A stretch of 64,000 nucleotides of DNA from Asterias rubens (Eukaryota; Echinodermata; Asteroidea; Forcipulatida; Asteriidae). The notes beneath the pieces are model-generated. The model had not been told where the DNA came from. It ran no database searches and worked only from the letters and a program-made list of their open reading frames with translations. Of the stretch, positions 25,391 through 37,300 are shown one piece after another. Every line of letters begins with the position of its first letter. The first letter of the stretch is position 1. The position numbers were made by a program, and so were the translations under genes. Location of the stretch: contig NC_047069.1 in the NCBI RefSeq assembly GCF_902459465.1, positions 1,488,001 to 1,552,000 on the forward strand, written 5' to 3'.

Positions 25391-28300
25391 CTAAAGCAAA
25401 TCAAATTCAATCAAATCAAATCAGTCAAATCACATTAACAAACACATCAAAATTCCTCAAAGTTTAAGACAATAATTTATCAAATCCATTCAAATTGAAC
25501 ATCAGATACTTAATAAGAGAACAGGATTCACTGATGTGTAACAAGATTTGAGGAAAAATAAATCATCAAGACACACAAAAAAACTTCATCCTAACGCTCA
25601 TGAAAATATTTATCCGTCTGCATTCAGTCATCCATTGGAATTTTTCTGCATTGCATTTTTTCAAGAAGGAATCGCACACAAGGCTCGTTTATTGTCACCT
25701 CAATGTTCAGTCTAATATTTGTTAAAAACTTCAACTTAATGTTCGCCAGGAATAGGTTTGCACATGACATCATTTGAGTAGCGCATCCTGAGCTAGAAGT
25801 CAATAGAAAGTTACACCTGCTTCAGACAGGCGCTTTAGAGTCTGCCGAACTAAACTATTTGATATCTGAAACAATTAGAAGCGACTGGACATGCTAGAAG
25901 TGCAATCGTTCGGAAAAATTCTGGTACGTCTTGATTACAGACGTCGATCTTGTCATGAGCTGAGCCAATGTAAATGTTATGTTAAGAAACAAAAAATTAT
26001 TTGGGTTGACCTAAAGTCGCTCCTTGTCTATTTGGTTCAGCGCGACTCTGGAGCGCCTGTGTGACCAAGTATTACTTATTGGCCCGTCCTGTGCACCATG
26101 GGTGCATGTAGATGCAAGTTTTCAATGAGATACTTTGGAATGCTTGGTAGCAGCAGACTAAACAGGTAAGTTTGCATTGTTTACGTAGTTCTGAGAATGA
26201 CAAATTACCGAGAACAATTAATTTTACCTAGTAAGTCTGCTGCCACCAAGCGTCCCAAAAGTTTCTCATTGGTTCACAATCATTTCACACTAAGATGGCA
26301 GCATGATGACGTCATTGAGCAAGTTTGGGTGGGAACTAGACTTGACTACACCGACTAGACCAATAGAGCACAGGGAGATTGACTATACCGAACCATGCAC
26401 TGGAGCATGGTCGATATGATCAATTCGAGAGCTACGTCACAGTTTCTGGTCAAGTCTAGTCGCTCACCCAAACTTGCTCCATGAATAACATCTATGGTTA
26501 TCTGGTTATCTAAGCCTAGTACCCTACCTCGTGTTTGATTGATCTTGCACCATAATGTACATCATATCCATCAGCAAGAACATCAAGGACCTGTCTATCC
26601 CAGCTCAGATTGATGTCATGTCTCTCCATAGCCTGTTTAGAGACCAAGGCAATCACAAACAGTAAATATTAAATAGAGAAATGGTGAAATATACTACTTT
26701 TCAAACTTGTAAAAAGACAATTTTAAATTTGATGTAAACTTGATGTAAAATAGATGTAAACTAGATGTAAATCCCAAGCATACAATATAAAACTAGGCCT
26801 ACGCTGAATTTAATAAAAACCTGGTTTTGACCCTAATTCCGATGTGGGACAGGGTAAAACAAAACATAATCTAACCTTGATGCAATAATTAAATCTATTA
26901 GAAACTCTAAATATTGCAAAGCAATGATAGGCTATTGAAACATGTATTGTATGAACAATATTTCTTACTCAACTGTCAACAGAATTGTCTGTATTGTTTT
27001 AAAAGCATTAGATCTACTAAGATATGAAACGAAATGGAGAGCAAAAACAATAAGTCAACAGTAATTGAAATGCAAATCAAAGTATTTAAAATGCAAATCA
27101 AAGTAATTCAAATGCAAATATTCACATTGGTTTGTAAAAAGGGCTGATGTGGTCATGATTAAAGGCAGTGGACACTATTGGTAATTTCTTAAAATAATTA
27201 TTAGCATAAAACCTTTCTTGGTGAAGAGTAATGGGGAGAGGTTGATGGTGTAAAACATTGTGAGAAACGGCTCCGTCTGAGGTGCCATAGTTTTTGAGAA
27301 ATAAGTAATTTTCCACGAATTTGATTTCGAGACCTCAGATTTAGAACTTAAGGTCTCGAAATCAACCGTCTAAACGCACACACCTTCGTATGACAAGGTT
27401 TTTTTTCTCTTTCATTAGTATCTTGCAAGTTCGATGACCGATTGAGCTCAAATTTTCACAGGTTTGTTGTCTTATGCATATGTTGAGATACACCAACTGT
27501 GAAGGCTAGTCTTTGACAATTACCAATAGTGTCCACTGCCTTTAAAGCAGACCTGTGGCTCTGAATGGGATTATGAACTCTCACAAGTTACTGCATGTAC
27601 CAACGCTCTCCATAGCTATGATCTGCATGGAGGGCGTGCGTATACAGTAAGAGGGTGATAGTTCATAGTTCCATGTATAGCCACATGCCTGCTTCGATCA
27701 TGTTGAAACAGCCTCTTTAAGACATGGGGCAGTAAAACTGGTAATCAATAAAAAGTTACCAGCAAAGTAACCAAAGTGAATTTAGTGTCAATATTGATCA
27801 TCTATATGCAAACAAATATTCATATATAAGGCAAACATGATGAATTATGAATCATTGAAAATGGATACGAGCAATGCAATATAAAACAAATCACACAAAT
27901 TCGATGCAATTCAGTAGAAATACACACATTATATAAATACACACTCATAATGAAATTATGAATCACTGAAAAGAAAAACATCACCGAAAAGATATCAAGA
28001 AAATAGAATAGTGCAATGCAGTATAAAACAAATCACACATATCTAATGCAATCCAATAGAAACACACTAATTCTCTTAGACATAATATGGCCAAATATGA
28101 ATCACTGAAAAAGAAAAAACATGACAGAAAAGGTATCAGGAAAATAGAATAGTGCAATACAGTATAAAACAAATCACACATATCTAATGCAATTCAATAT
28201 ATAAACACACACATTCTATTATTGTATATATTACACATTATATATGAAATATGGCCAATTATGATTGACTGAAAATGAAAAACATCACAGAAAAGGTATC

Positions 28301-31300
28301 AAGAAAATGGATTCAAGTGCAATGCACTATAAAAACAAATCACACAAATTCAATGCAATCCAACAGAAATACACAGACTACACAATATATAGAAAATATT
28401 GCAATTATGAATCACTGAAAATGAAAAACATAACAGAAAAGGTATTGGGAAAATGGATGCAATGCAGTATAAAAACTACAAATCACACAAATTCAATGCA
28501 ATTCAACAGAATTACACACATTCTATTAATGCATGTATGACATAATATTTATAAAATATAGCAATCAATTCTTGTGGCAGCATAATCATTAAAATATACG
28601 TTCAACAAAAATTACAAAAATTGCAAAAACAAAGAATGAGTTTAATTGTTTGGACTCAATACTGAAGCAGGAAACCCCACAAGTAAAAAAAGAGTGAGGC
28701 ACCAGTTGGAATAATGTCAACTTTATTAGTATTGTGCATTTTTTTTAAACCAAAAACCTCGGGGGGGGGGGGGGGGGGGGGGGGCGGCAAGGGATCTGAG
28801 CGGGGAGGGTGACGTCTGATTTGCGGCACTAATTGTAACAGGATGCTTTGTTTTCAGATTCACAGTCATTTGGAGTCCTTGTTTTCAAATCCCTTGGTAG
28901 GATAATTACAATGACTCTCACCTTTTTTGCCCAGAAGTCCAGCTCCTTTGTGACCAGCTTGATGAGTTCCGACTTGGAGAATGGGAGAAAGTAGACCATC
29001 TCGTTGATGCGGCCAAGGAATTCATCTCTCCTGAAGTGATGCTTTAGGATCGGCTGGACGACCTGCTCCTTGAACTTCCTGGAGACGGTGACGTCCTCCG
29101 GAATCTCCAGATTGCCTGAGAGGATGGTGAAAATAACAATCAGATGAGAACAGAGGAATCAATGTTTTAGATGCTGAGGAGTAAAATTTCACCTAGACAT
29201 TTAAAACAATACTCCAGCAATTTCCTCAGCGACATCTCTGGTGGCATGTCGTGGCCGAGTGAGAGTTAACCCCGGTGTTTCTGGTTCACATAGCAAGCAC
29301 AAGACAAATGACATAGATTTTCTCTAAGTAGTTGGTCAATTCATTTTGATTCTGGTCCGGTAAAATAAATTCTAATCCAGTAAAAAACATTGAGCTACAA
29401 GTCCTGCAGTCTTGTGGGTATTTCCCCCAAATTCGAACCCTGACCAATAATAATACAATACATAGTTGTTATATAGTGGATAGTATCAATGTGCTTTACA
29501 TTAGTGCCCTGTTCATTGGGCCATTAATATTCTTCAATCTTTCTCAGCTCCTTGAGGAGTACAATGTATACAGCCCTGAGCTGCCATGCGCTCAGAAGTC
29601 ATGTTCAAACACAATAACAACCTCTACCCCGCATGTACCCATTTATACCTCCGGGTGGAGAGAAGCAAATATAGTATCTTGCTCAAAGACACATGTGTCA
29701 ACACCGGGATTCAATCCCACACTTCGATGAATAGACCAATCCACTGAGCTCCGCCCCATTGGGTATTGACCAATCACAATGCAACGAAGGTCCGACAAAT
29801 AAGGTCCGACATGCGTGCGCGTATCTCAGAGTTGTGCAGAAAGGCATTGGAGAGCCCCATGGTTCTTGCTCACACGTGCATCGTGGGCGGAGCCTACTGG
29901 ATCGGTCTATTAACAACCAGAACTTGAATTTGATGCTCTTAACAACTAACTCGGCCATGACAGCCTGGTATAGCATGTTATAGAATAATTATGCCCAAAA
30001 GGGAGAGTCCCTGCAGCTAAATCCAACCTATCTTGCCCGCTTGTCTCTGTTTATGAATCTCCTCGGCCTCTTGTCTTAGCTGTAATCCATAACGAGCGAT
30101 CTCATCGCTAGCGAGATTAGACGTCATGACAAAGATGGCGCCCTTACACTCGATGGTTTTACCTTTACCGTCAGTCAGTCGGCCCTGAAGGTCAAAAAAG
30201 GGTGGCACAAAGTTAAGCCATTTTCAAATAGAATAGAGATATTTTTGCAAGAGATAAAACTTGGTTTGAGGTAATCTTAACAAATTAAAGTGGGGAATCA
30301 GAAAGTTGATGGATAATTGTTGATAGAATAACTGTTGAGTGGCAAACATAAAACACAGCTTAATGGCAAAATAATCAATACACAATCATTAAAAGTTCAA
30401 TTAGGTTTAAGAAAAACACATATGAATTCCAAAGGTTACCTATTATTCAATTTGCAATATTCATTATTTTCAATTCCTAATTGTACACAATCAATAGTAA
30501 ATCCTCAATTGTACACAATCGATAGTCAATATCCAACTGTACAGTCAATTGTCAATAGTCAATGGTACACAGTCAATAGTCAATTCTCAATTCTACACAA
30601 TAAATAGCAATACCCAATCGACAGTAAATTGTCAGTAGTCAATGGTACACAATCAATAATTAACACTCAATAGTCAATGGTACACAATCAATAGCAATAC
30701 TCGATTGTACACAGTCAAATGTCAATACTCAACTCTACACAATCAATAGTCAATTCTCAGGTGTACACAATCAGTTGTCAATAGACAATTGAACGGAATC
30801 ATTATTCAATACTGAGGTGCACACAATCAATATTCAATTGAACATAGTAAATGCAGTTCTTAACACACACAAATTATTCCGCATTACAAAAACTCAACGC
30901 CCCATGTGCAATATTGTTTAAAACAAAGTCAAGCACAACATTCAAAAAACAATTCTTGAATGGGCATCAAATATAAATAAACAATTCTCAGTTATAAAAG
31001 AAAAAGTATCAATGATCAATAATTATTAAAAACACATTCAAGAAAAAACAAGCAATGAAATACAGTAAAAAAGGACAAAGAATATCAATATTCAATAATC
31101 AATTCCTGATCAATCAAAAGTAACTGAAAAATCAGTTCTCAATAGCAATATTCAATATCAATTCTCAACAATCAGACATCAAAGATCATGAATTTTCAAG
31201 TATTGATTCTCTGTTCTATTATTGACCTTACCTCATCAAACAACTGTAGCATGCTAGTCAGTACATCAGGATGAGCCTTGTCAACCTCATCAAACAGCAC

Positions 31301-34300
31301 AACGGCATTGCTGCATGCCTTCAGTTTCTTGGTGAGTTGGCCCCCTTGCTCATGCCCAACGTAACCAGGAGGGGAACCAATGAACTTAGCTACCTCGTGC
31401 TTTTCCTGGTACTCTGACATGTCGATCCGGATGAAACCTTTCTTCACGTCTTTGTGGAGGTATCTAGCAATCTGCTTAGCAAGTTCCGTCTTACCTTAGA
31501 AAGACATACCACTTGCAAATAAATTTTTGACAACGAAATTCTCACAACACCTTAAAACAAAAGTTCAGAAGGAGTATTATCTTTTATTCCTAGTGTATAG
31601 ATAGTGCAGGAGCCAATTATAATAGAACCCCTTGCATTGGTCGCAATTGCTCACTACGCCAAACATAGAAAACGTGCAAGTGCACCGGCGCCACACACAA
31701 CTTCACATACATTTAGTTAGCATTTTCAGCATGCTTAGTGTTTTGATTTGATTACTTACCAATTCCTGAGGAGCCCAGAAACAGAAAGACAAGTGGGTGG
31801 TCATCATCCATCCAGCCATTCTCCTTTCTTCTTATTGCTGCAACAAGAATAAGAAGCAGGTAAACATCTTATTAATAATTAATTAATTAGGTTTTCTTGA
31901 GAGTTTGTCTTGCTTTATATTCTACTACTGTGGAGTAGTTCTTTTGAAATTCGGGAGACTTCTCATTTGTAAAAAGAATTGTCCTGCTTTTTAACTACTA
32001 CCTGGGTGGAAGGTAGAAAATTTAGTGCAAGTTTAAAAACTTGTGATAGATTGAAACTTAAGCGCACATGTTCTAAGCTTGCCCAAGGAGCACAACATGA
32101 ATATTAAATCAGTGCAGAGTCATTACAAGGCAATCTGAGGCTAAACTAGCAGATTTGTTCTCAACAATTAAAGGCTTGTGGATGTTTTTAAAAAGTAATT
32201 TATAAACAAGGTGACGAGTCAGTCTTAAATGGCCATTTAAAACCTGGCAGAGTCATGGCCATGTGATAAAGAACCACTCTTTTTTTGCATGTCCATGACC
32301 CTGCAAGGTTTTTAATTGCCGTTTAAGAGTAAAAACTTGTCACCTCCTCTTTTATTTCCTTATTCATAAATTCCTCAGACAGTTTCGCTATTCATATTGG
32401 TGGAGAGCGCGTCACGTGGGGGTGTTTAAAAGGTTGATAATGACCAGCTGGAGCTCTGTTTGTTACCGGTTGTTTTTGAATACTACGTGCTAGTCTTGGT
32501 GCAAGACGTTTCTCGTTACGAGCGATGCGGGCGCTGTTGGTGAGTTGGCTGTGCTGTGTGTGAAAGGAAAACTACGCGCACGAATGCATATCCGAAAACT
32601 GTCTCAGTCATACAAATGCAACCCATGGAAAACGGATAAGTTTTACAGAGTTTCTTACTTTATTACGCCATTTAAACAAAAAGGCATTTATGAATGGGAA
32701 TAAAAGAGTAGTGACTCGTTCTTAAACGACCGTTTAAAACCTTGCAGGGTCGTGGCCGTGCGATAAAGGCCCTCGCCTTCGGATCAGGCCTTTATCATCA
32801 GGCCTTTATCACACGGCCATGACCCTGCCGGTTTTAGACAGCCGTTTAAGAACTTGTCGCGCTACCTTTTTATTCCCTTATTATGATTGATAACTGACCT
32901 GATGCAACCATTGCTATAGCGCCCTCTTGGCCAATGATGAACTCCTTCAATCGTTGCTCCAAGGGAAATCTTCGCCTCTCCTCTGCTGCTCTCTGCTCGT
33001 CAAGGATCTTAAACTAAAAAAAAATAAACACACAATTTACCCCATAGTTGGGGACCACTAGAACATTCCTATAAATATTAGGTTTCCGGTAACACCATGT
33101 GTGTATCATAATCTGCTTACTGGGTAGATTATGTTCTTTTGAGAACTTGTCTTGCTTTATATTCTACTACCGCGGAGTAGATTTTTTGGAATTTGGGAGA
33201 CTTGTCAGTTCTGAAAAGAACTGCCCTACTTTTTAACTACTAACTAGGCAGAAGGTAGGAAGTCGGATGGGACTATTACTTTCGCTTTAGTGGGTCGAGG
33301 GGACTTTCGTTATTATGTTCACTAGCGTGGGGTGAGTTTTTGATTGGTCTCAACGTTTCGACTCGCTTGCTAGAGTCATTGTCTGGATATAAACAACACA
33401 AGTTCTTAAAAGAACATTATCTACCCAGCAAGTAGATACACACATAGTGTTACCGCACACCCAATCTTAATAATACCTCAGGCCTTTATTCCTGCCAACA
33501 CTGAAACCTCTGAAATAGGAACACCAATTTTATGAGCCCGCAAATAGCGACAGAAAAAGTTTTGAGAGTAAAGATTATTACATCACATACAAATTATGTT
33601 TGTATTTAAAACAATGCACAAAAAAACTGTATCCCGTCAGAAAATCTCTACTGGCGCAATATCAATGGCAACCTCTTTTGGCAGAACTTATGATTTCTGT
33701 CTCGCGTCAGACATACATGTAGGAATGTTGTGATTTTGTTTGGCGTATTATCTGAAAAAATTGAATGAAATAATTAAAATACTTTGGCAGGTAAACTAAG
33801 GCTTTGAGATATAAAATGTTACCTACATCTTTTTCGTGATTCTGAAGTAGTTCCTTCACAGCAGCTGATTTAGCGTATTGCACTGGGATGTGGCCATTCT
33901 CATTCTCCTGTAGTGGGTTGGCTCCTATGATTGAATCAAAACTTAATTAAGACTTCAACTTTGTAAATGCCACTCATAAACTATACATCTGTGACGAGTG
34001 TACGCATACCCACCCCCCCCAAATTCATTTGCATTCCCTTTGATGACGTAACGTAATAGTGAAGTTGTGTTTATTTCTGACATAGCTTATCATGGTTCAG
34101 CACCCTCGCAGCAAAATACTATCCTTTGTAATTTGGCAGGGTTCGTCATTATTTTCTGTACAAAGACGCAATGACAATATCAGTTTCTGTCTTCGTTTAA
34201 ACCTTCTGATTTTATCTAGTAAATCCTTGTCATTTTCCAATTTATGTATTTGACGACCCCGTCACATTGGTGGAGAATCCAGGTACCTGTTCTTATCGGG

Positions 34301-37300
34301 ACTAATGTAATACGAGCATCACAGAGAGACCAACAAGAGACGACATTACTTGCAACAACTTGGAAATGACAGCACTGCATGGCACACTGCTTTCCAGGCG
34401 ACCATGTTGGCAGAATTGTTTATACAAAAAATATTGAATGCTCACCGAGAACAATGCTTTGAACTTCAATCAGTATCGAAAACCAGGGGTCATAGCTTCA
34501 AGATATTTAAGAGCAGGTCACGTCTTAAGAGTGAGAAAGGAGTTCTTCTCTGAGCATGTAGTAAATGACTGGAACAACTTACCCTCTCAAATAGTTAATG
34601 CTAAGTCATTGAACATTTGCAAGAGTTTGCTCAACAGACATTGGGCCAACATTCCAATGAAATTTGAGAACTGGTGTGACACTTCAAGGGTGGCACAAAT
34701 AGACAAAGTCTAACTTCAGAGCCCGAGGTTCCTTAAGTATCTGTAAGTAATACCACCAGGGAAAGAAGTTGAAGTGATATGTGAAGCACCTCCATCTCAT
34801 ACTGGCCAAACTAACTCAGCTCTCTCCGAGAATTTCCCCAACCCTTCCTATATGAAAGCTGGCAACATAATAGCAGATGTTGGGTTCAATTGTCAAATTC
34901 TTGTATAACATCTCAACCAAACCCATCACAATTCCCTGGAACTGCAAACTTGCCAGCGTTTCTTCCATTCTACAAATAGATAAGATACCACATAAAGCAA
35001 CGATGAATCAAGAAAATCACCAGTTCATGAATCTCATACATCAAGTACCATCTCAAGACTTGCCTTCCATAATACCTTCCCTGGACATGTCAAAAATTAC
35101 TCTTGAGACCATTCATGAACACAAGAAAGTTTTCTCCAAACATTCTCTGGATTACGAATGTACCTCAACCATCAAACATACAATTTCACCATCTTCACAG
35201 TTTCAGACGGTTTAAGACCACCTCAAGGACCACCTTCACAGTTTCAGATGGTTAAAGACCACCTCAAGGACCACCTTCACAGTTTCAGACGGTTAAAGAC
35301 CACCTCAAGGACCACCTTCACAGTTTCAGACGGTTAAAGACCACCTCAAGGACCGCCTTCACAGTTTCAGATGGTTAAAGACCACCTCAAGGACCACCTT
35401 CACAGTTTCAGACGGTTAAAGACCACCTCAAGGACCACCTTCAAAGTTTCAGATGGTTAAAGACCACCTCATCAAGGACCACCTTCAAAGTTTCAGACGG
35501 TTAAAGACCATCTCAAGGATATGGAAAGTTCCGAATCAATTGGCAAGAGTTGTTTTCCTTATGCCTCACCGATTGTTATAGCTCACAAGAATGGATCAAT
35601 ACGTCTTTGCATCACCTACAGACAACTCAATAATAGAACGACTCGCGATGCTTACCCACTCCTATGTATGGAAGAAGCATTGGATGCACTTGGTGACGCC
35701 CAATTTTTCAGCACGTTAGACCTCACCTCTGGGTACTGGCAAGTTGAAGTTGAAGAAGTCGACAAGCCAAAAACTGCCTTTTCAACACCTATGGGATTGT
35801 GCAACCGCATGCCATTCAGCGGTTTTCAGCCTCCAAAATGCACCTGCCACCTTCCAACCACTTATGCAAACATGTCTCGGTGACTAGAACTATTCAACAG
35901 TCCTACTGTACTTAGATGACATCATAGTATTCTCCTCAACTTTTGAAGAACACCTAGACCGCCTTGGAAAAGTGTTTACATTTCTACAAGAACACGGCCT
36001 GAAACTTAAACCATCAAAGTGCCATCTACTTAAACAAAAAGTAAAAAATACTTAGGCCACATTGTCTCGGCAAAGGGTATTTCTACCGATCCAGAGAAAA
36101 TTTCACAGGTCAAAAACTGGAAAGTACCAACGCTTTCTTGGTTTCACCGGCTGTATCAAGGGTTATTCAAACATTGTGGCACCCCCGTATCGACTGACTA
36201 CCGGTAAACTACGCCTCAAGGAGAAGGGCAAAAAAGAAACCGCACATCCCTCCTCCTCCCTTTGTGTGGACCCAAGAATATCCGCAGGCAATGGATGTCT
36301 TTTAGGAAAACCTAACAACAGCTCCAATACTAGGCTATGCTGACTATAAGTTGCCATTCATCCTTCAGACGAACGCCTCAAGTGTTGGTTTAGGAGCAAT
36401 TTTGAGCCAGGTCCAGAATGGCACTGAATATGTAAAAGCGTGAATCCAGATACAAAGCTCATAAACTGGAATTCTTGGCACTCAAATGGGCAGTCACAGA
36501 CAAGCTAAGAGACTTACTCATCGGAAATAAATTTACAGTATTCAACGACAATAATCCTGCTCCGCTCTATAACAGGAATCAAACCAGGGAACACCGGGAG
36601 GAAACCCCAAATGGGAAAAACCCATGAAATCAGCTAGGGACTGAAACCCATCCAAATGCAAGGCTCGTTCTGAAGCAGACTTCCAGAAAAAAGGGTACTC
36701 ATTGGGAAAAAAAAAAAAAGTACTTAAAGAGTGAAAACAAGATTTGAAAAGTTTTGTCAATGTGTTAGCAGTTGAACACAGAAGTTTGTTGGTTCGAATC
36801 CCACTCATGGTACTTGTATTTTCCAGCAGGACTCAGGAAGCATTTATTACAGAGTGATAATCACAAGAAGAAGAAAAACATGTTTTGTTTTTTCAAGCCT
36901 GAACAATTCTACAAAGTGGATACTAACTCTTAATATTTTAGTCAATGTGTAAAGCCTGGTTCATACTTCCTGCGAATGCGAATGCATAAATTTTTACGTC
37001 ACAGGGCTGCCCTCGCAGCGAATGTCTGCAAATTATTTAATAATATCAATAATAATAAACAGCTTATATATAGCGCCCTTAACCCCAAAAGGGTCCCCGA
37101 GGCGCTTCACAGAGAATAAAAAATACCAGGCAAGGGTGTCTCAAAGCGCTTCCAACATAATGGTTATTTGTTGCTAATTTGAGTTGTCTGATTCGTATCG
37201 CATTCGCATTCGCAGGATGTATGAACAGGGATTAATATGAGTGATACATTATTGACTGTACCTGCATCTATAAGTATCTTAGCAGCATCTAAGTCATCTA

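Noticed and set aside
30335..30607. 90-codon plus-strand frame in CLPB intron 9
   Set aside because: Translation of the CAATAGTCAA tandem array.
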